33,034 nt of DNA from Bacteroidia bacterium (GTDB lineage: Bacteria > Bacteroidota > Bacteroidia > AKYH767-A > OLB10): NCBI GenBank assembly GCA_016788165.1, contig JAEUTH010000014.1:1-33034 (forward strand), written 5' to 3'. A program made the translations under genes and the position numbers. Positions 16,511 to 25,197 of this stretch are shown piece after piece. The notes under the pieces were generated by a model, which was given only the letters and a program-made list of their open reading frames with translations, was not told where the DNA came from and made no database searches. Every line of letters starts with the position of its first letter. Positions within the stretch are counted from its first letter, which is position 1.

Positions 16511-16966
16511 ATGAACGAAAAAATTAAATATCTGACGCAAACTTTTATTGATCAATTGCAAACCTTAAAATCAGATGACACCGGCCAATGGGGCGTTATG
16601 AAAGCACAACACATGGTTGAACACATGAGTTACTCGGTTAAGGTTGCCCATGGTGCTATACCCGTTACATTGGTAACACCTGCTGCGTTTTTAGAAAAAA
16701 CGCGCAGCTTTATGCTTAGCGATAAGCCTTTTAAAGAAAACACCAAAAATACCATGTTACCTGACGAACCGCTGCCTTTGATGTTTGATAATATGCAACA
16801 GGCTATTGAAGATCTGCAGTTACAAATACAACTTTTCATAAACGATTTTAATGTTGAAGGTAAAACCCGACTAAATCCTTTTTTTGGTGAATTGAATTTT
16901 GTGCAGTGGTTGCATTTGTTAGACAAGCATGCCAAACATCATGCACGTCAATTTAATCTATTATAA
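16511..16966 (+). CDS. DinB-superfamily (DUF1569-like) protein
   Basis: 151 residues from the ATG at 16511; a TTG nine codons upstream (16484) could be read in frame but lies inside the promoter region and is rejected. The protein looks like a DinB/DUF1569 four-helix bundle: QWGVMKAQHMVEHMSYSV with the first metal-site histidine(s), a long loop rich in Pro, and LDKHAKHHARQFNLL at the C terminus with H-x-x-x-H-x-x-Q spacing. Members of this superfamily bind a metal through three histidines; some are thiol-dependent transferases and most have no known reaction. Monocistronic, between its own promoter and a terminator shared with the lipoprotein gene. Confidence 0.75.
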   Translation: MNEKIKYLTQTFIDQLQTLKSDDTGQWGVMKAQHMVEHMSYSVKVAHGAIPVTLVTPAAFLEKTRSFMLSDKPFKENTKNTMLPDEPLPLMFDNMQQAIEDLQLQIQLFINDFNVEGKTRLNPFFGELNFVQWLHLLDKHAKHHARQFNLL

Positions 16967-17001
16967 AAAAAGCCCCTTACTTTAGGTAAGAGGCTTTTTT
17001 A
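16965..17001. terminator. bidirectional terminator
   Basis: AAAAAAGCCCCTTAC and GTAAGAGGCTTTTTT pair around a TTTAG loop with one mismatch. It overlaps the stop of the DinB-like gene and lies 26 bases past the stop of the convergent lipoprotein gene, with T runs on both strands. Confidence 0.88.
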
Positions 17002-17026
17002 GTTTTCAATTTATCCGCAGTGGTTG

Positions 17027-17824
17027 TTACTTGTCATAAGTAAATTGCATACTTGTTTTTTCGCCATTATCCATAACGGTTTTTATTATTCGAGGCAAAC
17101 CAAATTCATCATAAGTAATTTCATTGGTAAAATTTTCTACGTTTCCGTTTGACTCAACAAAGCTAAACACGGTATTGTTTTTAAACCACTCGAAGCCGGG
17201 TAACAAGCGAAGTGTTTTTATTTTGGCATAAGGGTTTTCGCTGTCGTCATATTGCTTTATAACTTTGGTTGATGCGAGATTGCCATCTTTAAATTTTGTA
17301 ATGATGCTTGCATTATCATCGCTATATTCAAACAAGGTTTCTAAAGTTTCTTGTGTTGCTTCTAAAGTTGTATGCTCATGTTTTTTCAAGCCTTCTGCTG
17401 TCCATTCAATCTTGGTTACTGCCATTAGTTTTAAGGCACCGCCTTCATTAATGTAAGTGTTCATCAAATGTGGCAAAGATGCATCATCATTGTATAAGAA
17501 AACCAACTGCTCGGTTACCTGGCTGGTTTTGCCGTCTAATGTGGTTGCGCTTTCAAGATTTCCTTTTTCGTCATAGATAAATGATTGCGATACGTCAACC
17601 GGCATGTTAATTTGAATTAATTTCTTTTCGTCATTGTACACAAACGATTGGCATACTTCGCCCTTAGTGTTTATTACATCTTTCAAATAAAGGTAATCGC
17701 TTTCTTTTGCCGACTGACCGTGGTTGTTGCTGCCATAAAATGGTGTACTGGTGTTTTCTTTTTGACAAGAAGTTAATGCTGTAGTTGCTAACAATAATGC
17801 TGCAATAAAATTTAGATTTTTCAT
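17027..17824 (-). CDS. surface lipoprotein of unknown function, paralog A
   Basis: 265 residues. Lipoprotein signal peptide with LTSC and the lipidated Cys at residue 20, followed by QKEN. This resembles the Bacteroidota lipoprotein export signal (Lys plus acidic residues right after Cys), so surface exposure is plausible. The body is made of beta hairpins with Y-D/N-x-x-G/K repeats (FVYNDEKKLIQI, FIYDEKGNLESA, FEYSDDNASII, ITYDEFGLPRII), the style of DUF4595-like or YD-repeat lipoproteins. A KTLRLLPGFEWF motif near residue 205 is shared with the paralog at 18318-19127 (TVLALLPGFEFH). Related to that gene along its whole length. Its promoter shares the element CATCTTTG with the paralog. Function unknown. 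Confidence 0.85.
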   Translation of the reverse strand: MKNLNFIAALLLATTALTSCQKENTSTPFYGSNNHGQSAKESDYLYLKDVINTKGEVCQSFVYNDEKKLIQINMPVDVSQSFIYDEKGNLESATTLDGKTSQVTEQLVFLYNDDASLPHLMNTYINEGGALKLMAVTKIEWTAEGLKKHEHTTLEATQETLETLFEYSDDNASIITKFKDGNLASTKVIKQYDDSENPYAKIKTLRLLPGFEWFKNNTVFSFVESNGNVENFTNEITYDEFGLPRIIKTVMDNGEKTSMQFTYDK

Positions 17825-17875
17825 GTTGTGATTTTTTTAGATGGTTAATGATTAAATGATGGTTAATTAATGAGT

Positions 17876-17906
17876 CAAAGATGCAGTGTAACTTAAGCCA
17901 AATCAA
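17876..17906 (-). promoter_or_regulatory. candidate promoter of lipoprotein A
   Basis: Minus strand TTG (17906-17904), a 20-base spacer, CATCTTTG (17883-17876), one base off TAnnTTTG. The leader to the ATG at 17824 is about 45 bases. The same GCATCTTTG core stands before the paralogous gene. Confidence 0.5.
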
Positions 17907-18260
17907 GCGTAGAAACCCGCATTTTACAGCGTGTTTACCCTTGTTTTTTAGTATTAAAATATAAACCACATTGTGTATTTAGACCGGTTTGGTTTAGCCT
18001 AATCGTTTTGGTTAGAAATATGTTTGCTAGTTTGATAAACAGCTTTAAGAAATGAGTTGGTTGTTTTGATAATTACCTTAACACCAACCTTTTTTGCCAT
18101 GCTTATTGCAATAAAAAAATTGACGGTATTGATATCATTTATAAAAGCAAGACTATCTTTTTATTGTAAATACTATTAACAGGTACACTGATTTTATTTT
18201 TAAAATTACTAAGGCAATGTATTTTTATAAAGGCGCCAATATGAGTTGCATCAACTTATA
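17907..18260. other. intergenic stretch with no well-supported gene
   Basis: AT-rich DNA between the two lipoprotein genes. I see no tRNA-like fold or repeat. The only open frame worth noting is a 33-codon one on the minus strand at 17999-18100, listed separately with low confidence. Confidence 0.5.
17999..18100 (-). CDS. possible 33-residue basic peptide
   Basis: ATG at 18100-18098, TAG at 18001-17999. It reads MAKKVGVKVIIKTTNSF and on to HISNQND; Lys-rich at the start, no membrane segment. A TAGTCTTG (one off the -7 consensus) lies about 50 bases upstream without a clear -33. No family recognised and no terminator directly behind it. It may be a chance frame. Confidence 0.2.
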   Translation of the reverse strand: MAKKVGVKVIIKTTNSFLKAVYQTSKHISNQND

Positions 18261-18308
18261 AAAAACAAAAAGGCCATAAGCAATTTTGCTTATGGCCTTT
18301 TTGTTTTT
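18261..18308. terminator. long perfect hairpin terminator after lipoprotein B
   Basis: About 22 paired bases without mismatch (arms 18261-18282 and 18287-18308, loop ATTT), core AGGCCATAAGCA with its complement, A and T runs at the base. It begins ten bases past the stop of the minus-strand lipoprotein gene. Confidence 0.92.
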
Positions 18309-18317
18309 GTGTTTACC

Positions 18318-19127
18318 TTATAATTTTATATATGTAAATCCTTGTTTAGTGGTTAACGGGCTGCCGTTTATCGAAGTTTCAATTGATGTAGGTAGTTTTT
18401 GATTATTGTAAGTAATGGTATTTACTTCGGTTGCAACGTTTCCGTTTCTATCCTGAATGGTTTCGATTGCATTTTTTCCGTGAAATTCGAAACCTGGTAG
18501 TAAAGCCAGCACGGTTGTGTTTTTATATGGATTCTTCTCTGTATCAAACTGAATAAATGTTTGAACACCTATGGCTGCATTGTCAACAAAATATCTGATA
18601 AATGTTGCATTCCCATTAGCATATTGAAAAACACTTTTTTGCTCTACATGCGTAATCATATTTTTAGTTACCTCTTTTGTTTTTTGTCCTTTGGCATTCC
18701 ATTCAAATTCGGTTCTGGTTTCATATACGGGTGTGCCGGTTTCAAGATTGAATACTTGCACCAATTCGGGCAAGTTTGAATTGGCATTATATTGATAGCT
18801 CATGCTGCGAATTAGCTGGCCTTTGGCGGGGTCAAAAACTTCAACAGTTTCTAAATTGCCTGTAACTCCATAGTAAAAATTTTGAACCAAACCGGCAGCG
18901 TAATTAATACTTGATAATTTGCCACTGCCATCATAGTTAAACTCTTGGCACATTAAACCGTTATTATCTATTTTGGTTTTAATATGCCATTTTTTTGCTG
19001 CAGGTTTAGCAGCAGTTACGGCTTGGTTTTGATTTTCGAAATCAATTGGATTGTTGCTTTCTTTTTGACATGCAGTAAATGCAAGTGCAACAAATAATAG
19101 AACTGATGTTAGATTGAAGGTTTTCAT
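18318..19127 (-). CDS. surface lipoprotein of unknown function, paralog B
   Basis: 269 residues. Signal peptide with FTAC and lipidated Cys at residue 20, then QKES, a possible surface-export signal. Beta-hairpin repeats as in paralog A (FNYDGSGKLSSI, FYYGVTGNLETV, YQYNANSNLPEL, FEWNAKGQKTKE). The shared blocks GLMCQEFNYD versus GEVCQSFVYND, EKNPYKNTTVLALLPGFEFHG versus the same region of A, and NGNVATEVNTITYNNQKLP versus NGNVENFTNEITYDEFGLP show clear homology. A and B are separate transcription units, each with promoter and terminator, rather than one operon. The Ala/Lys-rich linker after the Cys would act as a tether. Function unknown. Confidence 0.85.
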   Translation of the reverse strand: MKTFNLTSVLLFVALAFTACQKESNNPIDFENQNQAVTAAKPAAKKWHIKTKIDNNGLMCQEFNYDGSGKLSSINYAAGLVQNFYYGVTGNLETVEVFDPAKGQLIRSMSYQYNANSNLPELVQVFNLETGTPVYETRTEFEWNAKGQKTKEVTKNMITHVEQKSVFQYANGNATFIRYFVDNAAIGVQTFIQFDTEKNPYKNTTVLALLPGFEFHGKNAIETIQDRNGNVATEVNTITYNNQKLPTSIETSINGSPLTTKQGFTYIKL

Positions 19128-19164
19128 GATTTTAATTTTTTAATGGTTTAGCTGTTTTGTGCTA

Positions 19165-19195
19165 CAAAGATGCATCAAACAGGTTGCCTGAATAA
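19165..19195 (-). promoter_or_regulatory. candidate promoter of lipoprotein B
   Basis: CATCTTTG on the minus strand at 19172-19165, with TTA (near TTG) 20 bases upstream at 19195-19193. Same -7 core as lipoprotein A. Confidence 0.45.
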
Positions 19196-19263
19196 AGAGG
19201 TTATTCCCTGTTTTGTATGGGGAATTACCCTTAAAATTAAAATGATGTAATTAGTAAACCAGC

Positions 19264-20457
19264 TTAACTGGCTAACTCACGTAGCGCACTATAGGCCATT
19301 AAGCCAGCACCAATTTGTAAAGCAGTTTCATCAATATCAAAAGTGGGTGTATGTACCGATGAAGTAATGCCCCGCATGGTGTTGCGCGTGCCTAAACGGT
19401 AAAAACATGCATGTGCTACTTGCGAATAATATGCAAAGTCTTCGGCAGCCATCCATATATCTAAATCAACTACATTATCACTACCCAAATATGCAACTGC
19501 AAATTGTCGCATACGCGCAGTAAGTTGTGGTTCGTTAATCAAAGCAGGGTATCCACGTACAATTTTTAACTCGCAACTACCGCCCATACTTGCCGCCAAA
19601 GTACTTGCCATGTGTACCATGCGTTTATGTGCTTCGGTTCGCCAGTTTTCATCCAGTGTACGGAACGTGCCTTCTAATTTAACTTCATCCGGTATTACAT
19701 TGGTGGCACCCGGTGCACTTACTTTTCCAAACGAAAGTACACTGGGCATTGTTGGGTTTGCATTTCTGCTCACAATTTGTTGTAAGGCTATTAATATATG
19801 TGCCATTATTAAAACCGGGTCAACGTTTAAATGCGGCATAGCGCCATGGCCACCTTTGCCTTTAATAGTCATGTAAAGTTCATCGGTGCTTGCCATATAA
19901 ATACCGCTTCTGAAACCCACTTTACCCACTTCAATCATAGGCATTACATGCTGACCAATAATACTTGCCGGAGCAGGATTTTTTAAAACACCATCTGCTA
20001 TCATTAGCGATGCCCCGCCAGGTAATTTTTCTTCGGCAGGCTGAAAAATTAATTTTACCGTTCCGTCAAATTCATTTTTCATTTCATTTAATATGGCAGC
20101 TACGCCTAATAAACTGGCTGTATGTGCATCATGCCCGCATGCATGCATAACGCCATTGTTTTTTGATTTATATGAAACCTCATTAATTTCTGTAATGGGT
20201 AATGCATCCATATCAGCGCGTAATGCAACGGTTTTAACCGAAGCATTTTTGCCTTCAATTAATGCAACCACTCCATGGCCACCAATATTGGTTTTAAAAG
20301 GAATAGCTAATTGTGTGAGTTGGTTCTGAATGTATGCCGCTGTTTTTTCTTCCTTAAAAGATAATTCGGGGTGCATGTGTAAATGCCTGCGGTGTGCCAC
20401 TACATTTTCGAAATGCATATGGGCTTTTTGTTTGATGGTTTTTATTAAATGATCCAT
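19264..20457 (-). CDS. M20D amidohydrolase (N-acyl-amino-acid/hippurate hydrolase-like)
   Basis: 397 residues, typical of the M20D metallopeptidase subfamily, cytoplasmic enzymes that remove an acyl or amino-acyl group from N-substituted amino acids. Metal-binding motifs: RRHLHMHPELSFKE near residues 23-36, HACGHDAHTASLLG at 105-118 (Cys-Gly-His-Asp-x-His ligands), and FQPAEE near 139 with the catalytic Glu. A dimerisation lid (GKGGHGAMPHLNVDPV) comes at about 195-210, and a C-terminal ligand His lies in SVHTPTFDIDE. The substrate cannot be told: hippurate, N-acetyl-amino acids, IAA conjugates and diaminopimelate derivatives all have close relatives. The TSUP gene ends six bases upstream, so both are on one transcript. 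Confidence 0.92.
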   Translation of the reverse strand: MDHLIKTIKQKAHMHFENVVAHRRHLHMHPELSFKEEKTAAYIQNQLTQLAIPFKTNIGGHGVVALIEGKNASVKTVALRADMDALPITEINEVSYKSKNNGVMHACGHDAHTASLLGVAAILNEMKNEFDGTVKLIFQPAEEKLPGGASLMIADGVLKNPAPASIIGQHVMPMIEVGKVGFRSGIYMASTDELYMTIKGKGGHGAMPHLNVDPVLIMAHILIALQQIVSRNANPTMPSVLSFGKVSAPGATNVIPDEVKLEGTFRTLDENWRTEAHKRMVHMASTLAASMGGSCELKIVRGYPALINEPQLTARMRQFAVAYLGSDNVVDLDIWMAAEDFAYYSQVAHACFYRLGTRNTMRGITSSVHTPTFDIDETALQIGAGLMAYSALRELAS

Positions 20458-20463
20458 AGCAAA

Positions 20464-20835
20464 TTATTTACCTGATAACATTTTAATACCCAGCAATATG
20501 ATTATAACTGCAAAGGCCTTTTTTATTTGCACCGGATTTAAAGCCAGCGCTATTTTACTGCCAAAAAAACTACCAATAATAAAACTTATACAAAGTATGG
20601 CTGCAACCTTAAAGTCAACGGCACCTTGCTTATAGTAATTATATACGGCCATAAAACCAATAGGTGGCAACATCATGGCCAATGAAGTGCCTTGTGCTGT
20701 ATGTTGCGAAACCCCTAAAAAATAAACCAGGCATGGCACTACAATCAGGCCGCCACCAATGCCAATAAAGCCACTAAAAATGCCGGCAACCACGCCAATA
20801 AGTAAAATAATTAATACAGATTGGAGTGTAAACAT
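20464..20835 (-). CDS. half-size TauE/SafE (TSUP) permease
   Basis: 123 residues with four hydrophobic segments (about 5-25, 32-50, 73-93, 101-118). The start IGVVAGIFSGFIGIGGGLIVVPCLVYF is the TSUP signature with its Gly-rich loop. Full-length TSUP proteins have about 250 residues and eight membrane segments in two repeats; this one has a single repeat and would need to dimerise. Such short forms occur in Bacteroidota, so it need not be a fragment. Family substrates include sulfite, sulfoacetate and other small anions. It is followed after six bases by the M20D amidohydrolase gene. Confidence 0.88.
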   Translation of the reverse strand: MFTLQSVLIILLIGVVAGIFSGFIGIGGGLIVVPCLVYFLGVSQHTAQGTSLAMMLPPIGFMAVYNYYKQGAVDFKVAAILCISFIIGSFFGSKIALALNPVQIKKAFAVIIILLGIKMLSGK

Positions 20836-20886
20836 TGCTTGTAAGGTTTTATTGTATTTGATAGGATCCCTGCTTTGGGTTATAGT

Positions 20887-22656
20887 TTAAACTAATCGTT
20901 CTACTAAGTCGGCATAGGAGTGTATATGAGCTATGCTGCCATGTTGAAGTTCGTAAATGCGATTACAGTTTTTAAGTGTAGTAATGCGGTGTGCAATTAC
21001 AAAAATGGTTTTATTGGTGTCGCTTAGTTTGTCAATAGCTTCGGTAACTTCGGCTTCGGTTTGATTATCGAGTGCAGATGTAGCTTCGTCAAAAACCAGT
21101 ATTTGTGCATCGCGGTATAATGCACGTGCAATGCCTATGCGTTGGCGCTGGCCACCGGATAAGCGGCTGCCTTTTTCGCCTACCACACTGTTAACACCAT
21201 CGGGTAAACTACGAACCAAATCTGACAGCGATGCCTGGCTTATTGCACGCATCAGCCTGCGATCATCCACTTCGGTTTCGCCAAAGGCAATGTTTTCTTT
21301 TATGGTGCCATCCATAATAAAAATATCCTGCTTTACATAACCTATTAGTTTGCGCCAGTTTAATAAATGGGCTTCTGTTAAAGGTGTGTTGTCTATTAAA
21401 ATTTGCCCACTGCCTTCGGTAATAAACCTGAGCAGTATATTCATCAGCGTAGTTTTACCCGAGCCTGATGCACCCACAAAACCAATTTTTTCGCCTTTGT
21501 TTACTTCGAATGTAATGTTATGTAAAACATACTTATCGCTATCGGGAAAGCGGTAACATATTTTATCAAAAACAATTGTTTTATCAAATGCTATTAAACC
21601 GTCAACGGGTTTTGAGGCATTGCCCGGTATATGATTGGCATAGTAGTTTAAATTATTGATGGTGCTTTGGCTGCGTCTTATATACATTAAATTGCCCACT
21701 ATCCGATTCATGCTGGGCATAAGTCTGTATGCAGCTGCTGCAAAGGCACCCACAAGTACTACCGCTGTGCTGGCATCTTTAGCTGTAATAAAAAGTACAT
21801 AAACAAAAATTACAACAATGCTTAATAAGGCAACAATTTCATAAGCCCGTAAGGGGACTAATCCAATAAAATTTGCCTTTTGCCCAATGTCGTGATACTT
21901 GCGTATATGGTGCATGTATTGACTTCTGAAATCGGTTTCTTTGCCGGCTAACTTTACATCAATATATCCATTTACCGATGCATTTAGTGATGCATATACT
22001 TTAGGAATAACTTTATCTAACTCAACCCCGTATAAAGCGCTTTTGTTTTTCAAAGCATAATAAATCATAAAAGTTGCCGGCCCAATAACGGCAACAATAC
22101 AGGCGAAGAGTGTAATGTCAACCCAAACAATGGCAACTACAATGAGGGTAACAATTACTATTTCCGAAAAAATAATTATTGCCGGATTTACAACCCATGC
22201 TAAATAAGAAGCCGGATTATTAAATACGTGATTGGTAATTACGGATGATTTGATATTTGTAAAATCTAAATACGAAACCGCATAATATTTGTCGTATTGA
22301 TGCTGCGTTATATGCACAGCCACTTCGGTAGCAAACTTTGCCGATACCCAATAAACAAATAAACCAAATGCGGTTTTGGCTATATAAAATCCTAAAACAG
22401 CAAACAGTATAAATAGAATAAAGTTATTGGTTGATGTAAAATGAAAGAATTGATAAATATCACCCAAGTGAAATTTGTTTTGTGTTATAACTTCGGGGCT
22501 CGATGCAATATTAATAACTGGTATTATAAGTCCTAAGCCAAACACATCCAATACACCCTGTATAAATATTAATACAGCCAGCCAAACCATTTCTTTTTTC
22601 TGCTTGGCACTTAGGTGCATACGCATACTTTGAATAGTTTGTTTAAATATTGACAT
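20887..22656 (-). CDS. ABC exporter, fused membrane and ATPase domains (MsbA-like)
   Basis: 589 residues. The first 325 residues hold six hydrophobic segments of an ABC type IV exporter; from about 355 comes the ATPase: Walker A GASGSGKTT near 393, Q loop YVKQDIF, signature LSGGQRQR near 496, Walker B ILVFDEATSALD near 515, and the H loop IAHRITTL. It works as a homodimer in the inner membrane. Relatives export lipid A, lipid-linked oligosaccharides (PglK type), peptides or drugs. The Wzc-like kinase gene lies 49 bases upstream on the same strand, which argues for flipping a glycolipid or exporting a polysaccharide, in the place where a Wzx flippase would otherwise stand. No N-terminal peptidase domain. 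Confidence 0.92.
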   Translation of the reverse strand: MSIFKQTIQSMRMHLSAKQKKEMVWLAVLIFIQGVLDVFGLGLIIPVINIASSPEVITQNKFHLGDIYQFFHFTSTNNFILFILFAVLGFYIAKTAFGLFVYWVSAKFATEVAVHITQHQYDKYYAVSYLDFTNIKSSVITNHVFNNPASYLAWVVNPAIIIFSEIVIVTLIVVAIVWVDITLFACIVAVIGPATFMIYYALKNKSALYGVELDKVIPKVYASLNASVNGYIDVKLAGKETDFRSQYMHHIRKYHDIGQKANFIGLVPLRAYEIVALLSIVVIFVYVLFITAKDASTAVVLVGAFAAAAYRLMPSMNRIVGNLMYIRRSQSTINNLNYYANHIPGNASKPVDGLIAFDKTIVFDKICYRFPDSDKYVLHNITFEVNKGEKIGFVGASGSGKTTLMNILLRFITEGSGQILIDNTPLTEAHLLNWRKLIGYVKQDIFIMDGTIKENIAFGETEVDDRRLMRAISQASLSDLVRSLPDGVNSVVGEKGSRLSGGQRQRIGIARALYRDAQILVFDEATSALDNQTEAEVTEAIDKLSDTNKTIFVIAHRITTLKNCNRIYELQHGSIAHIHSYADLVERLV

Positions 22657-22705
22657 GGTGTTGGTAACTTAAACCTTATACGTAGTTTTAATTGGGTGTT
22701 GTATG

Positions 22706-25021
22706 TTACTTGTAATAACCACCACCATAGCCTGCCGAAACATTTTTAGCACTCACACTGTTAAGTATAAACCCAACACTCTTACCCGGATTGCGTTCGG
22801 TTATCTGATGTGCTACGTCAACAAAATCGCGTTTGCTGTAATTTGCTTTTAGTACGAATAAAGTCAGGTCGGCATATTTCATTAATTCCAACGAATCGCT
22901 GATTAAGCCAACCGGTGCCGAGTCAATTATAATGTAGTCGAACTGAAGCATTAAATCGTCCATCAATTTGTTCATACTGGGATCTAATAAAAGTTCGCTG
23001 GCATTGGGTGTACGTGGCCCACTTAAAATAATGCTCAGGTTTTCGATGCCTGTTGGTTTAATAATACTATTAATATCATTTTTGCCGGCCAGGTAAGAAG
23101 TAATACCTATATCATTATTCAGATTAAATGCATTGGCTTGTTTAGGCTTATGCAAATCGCAGTCAATAATTAATACTTTCTTTTTACTCTTGGCTAAAAT
23201 GGTTGCCGTGTTTATTGCACAAAATGTTTTGCCTTCGCCCGCAACGCTCGATGTAAATACTACCACACGGGTTTTATAATAACTTAAGTTTGTTCTGATT
23301 ACCCTAAAGGCCTCCGATGCCGGACTTTGCGGATACTTGTCAACCATGTTGTATTCTTTCTCGCCTTCTTTAGCTTTGGCTACAATACCTACAATTGGCA
23401 GGTGTGTTATTTCTTTTAAATCATCTTTGGTGATGATGTAGTTGAGATATAAGTTTTTAAAGAATATTACCAAAAATGCAAAGGCCAAACCAATGCCTAT
23501 ACCCGTAATTAGAACTTTAGATGGTAATGGATGCACTAAGCCTTGCGAGCGTGCAGGCTCTAAAATAAATTTATCGGCAACAATAGCACTGCGTGCTATC
23601 ATGGTTTGTGCGCGTGTTTCCATTAAGAATAAAAACATGCGCTCATTTAAATCTACCGAACGTTTTACATTTTGTAATCCACGGTTTACATAAGCAGTAC
23701 TGCTTACCTTTTGATTTATCTGACCGATGTTAGATCGCAAACTGTTTATTTGTGCAGCAAGTGTTTTACGGATATTAATAACGGTGCCGTTAATAGTACT
23801 TTTTACGGTAGCAATTAATGCATCAACATCTTTAACGGCCGGGCTGCTTGGGGTTTGATTAAAAAGTAAGGCTTGGCGTTGCTCATTTAATCGTTGTAAT
23901 TTGTCGAAGGCGCTTAATAACCCCGGATTGTTTTGTGTTTGTAATATGTTGGCAATAGCAGCCAAATTACTTTGGTCATCATCATCTAACAAGCTGCTAA
24001 GCATGTTGATGTTATCTAACTCAATTTGTAAATTTCGCAGTTTGGCATCCAGTTCGGCCGATTGGGTAATGCCCTCACGATTTTGATCGCCAAGCCCAAC
24101 ACTGCCCGTACTGGTAATCATATTTACAAATGTGTTTTCGCTATTGTTAAGCGAGTTAGATACAATATTTATTTCATTATCCAAATAAGCCAATGTGTTG
24201 GCATTAATTTCTTTGTTTTGGCTGATAGAGTTTTCAATGTAAATTTTAGTTAGGGTATCTAAAAATTCTACGGCACGTAATTCAACAGCGTCTTCTAAAT
24301 TTAGTTTCATGATGGATGCACCATCTTCGCTACTGATTTTTAAGGCTTTCGAGTACTTGTCAATTAAGAAGTTTCGTTCATGAAAACTGAACATGTATTT
24401 AACTTCATTTATGCTTTGATTACTGCTAATTGCATTGTCGTTTGCTGTAAGTATTAAATTAAAACGTTTGCTATTAACGGTTTGCCCAAACTTAAGTTCC
24501 TGATCAAATTCCCAGTCGTTGCCACTTACGTGTAAACGGTAGCGGTTTTTATCAATTATAGTAACCTCGAAGAGGGCACCGTAAAGTTTTTTGTCAATCA
24601 GTTTCCCATCTACTTTAAAAGGAACATTTTTATAAACCTCGCCTGTTTTAATTTGACCCTGCACATAAAACGAGATATCTAAATCGAGACGTTGTATGGC
24701 TTCGTTAAGCATTTTACGGCTGCCTAAAACTTTCATTTCATTACTAATCTCATCGCGGGCTTCGCTGTTTAATGCCAGGTTATTACTTTCTAAAGCTTTA
24801 AATGCGCTTTTCTGTGGTTTAATAAGCACCATACTGGTGCTGCCATAATAGTTGGTTGATTTTTTTAAAAACAATAAAGCACCGGCAGCGCCTAAAAAAA
24901 TAAACAGTGCAAACCAATACCAGTTTTTAAGAAATAAGTTGATGGTGCGTTTTATATCGCGCTGATCAATTAAATTGTTGTTTGCTTTATGCAGTACAGG
25001 ATTATTCATAATTTGGTTCAA
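22706..25021 (-). CDS. Wzc-like polysaccharide co-polymerase with BY-kinase domain
   Basis: 771 residues. N-terminal Wzz-type domain with the first membrane helix at about 33-50 (WFALFIFLGAAGALLFL), a long periplasmic coiled-coil part (about 55-500), a second helix at about 505-523 (LITGIGIGLAFAFLVIFF), and a cytoplasmic bacterial tyrosine kinase: Walker A VAGEGKTF near 592, Walker A' VLIIDCDLHKPK, Walker B YIIIDSAPVG. The C terminus SAGYGGGYYK carries the Tyr cluster that these kinases autophosphorylate. Wzc-type proteins control chain length and export of capsule or exopolysaccharide together with a Wza outer-membrane channel; no Wza gene is visible here. An ABC exporter follows after 49 bases. 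Confidence 0.94.
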   Translation of the reverse strand: MNQIMNNPVLHKANNNLIDQRDIKRTINLFLKNWYWFALFIFLGAAGALLFLKKSTNYYGSTSMVLIKPQKSAFKALESNNLALNSEARDEISNEMKVLGSRKMLNEAIQRLDLDISFYVQGQIKTGEVYKNVPFKVDGKLIDKKLYGALFEVTIIDKNRYRLHVSGNDWEFDQELKFGQTVNSKRFNLILTANDNAISSNQSINEVKYMFSFHERNFLIDKYSKALKISSEDGASIMKLNLEDAVELRAVEFLDTLTKIYIENSISQNKEINANTLAYLDNEINIVSNSLNNSENTFVNMITSTGSVGLGDQNREGITQSAELDAKLRNLQIELDNINMLSSLLDDDDQSNLAAIANILQTQNNPGLLSAFDKLQRLNEQRQALLFNQTPSSPAVKDVDALIATVKSTINGTVINIRKTLAAQINSLRSNIGQINQKVSSTAYVNRGLQNVKRSVDLNERMFLFLMETRAQTMIARSAIVADKFILEPARSQGLVHPLPSKVLITGIGIGLAFAFLVIFFKNLYLNYIITKDDLKEITHLPIVGIVAKAKEGEKEYNMVDKYPQSPASEAFRVIRTNLSYYKTRVVVFTSSVAGEGKTFCAINTATILAKSKKKVLIIDCDLHKPKQANAFNLNNDIGITSYLAGKNDINSIIKPTGIENLSIILSGPRTPNASELLLDPSMNKLMDDLMLQFDYIIIDSAPVGLISDSLELMKYADLTLFVLKANYSKRDFVDVAHQITERNPGKSVGFILNSVSAKNVSAGYGGGYYK

Positions 25022-25062
25022 ATAACCACGGTTAAATAGCCTTAATATTTAATAATGGGTTG

Positions 25063-25070
25063 CAAAAGTA
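25063..25070 (-). promoter_or_regulatory. -7 element upstream of the Wzc-like gene
   Basis: TACTTTTG on the minus strand, exact match to TAnnTTTG and identical in sequence to the elements at 16460-16467 and 27289-27296 (each followed by C or G-C rich bases). 42 bases before the ATG. No good TTG at the -33 position. Confidence 0.5.
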
Positions 25071-25197
25071 ATTTTTCATTGCAAATGGAAGCAGGGCTTA
25101 AACAAAATGTAAGCCATTGTAGTTTGACGCTATTTATGGATACATGTTTCATATATCTCAAACCGCTTTTTATTCCTTATGATACGTAGTTGAGAGA

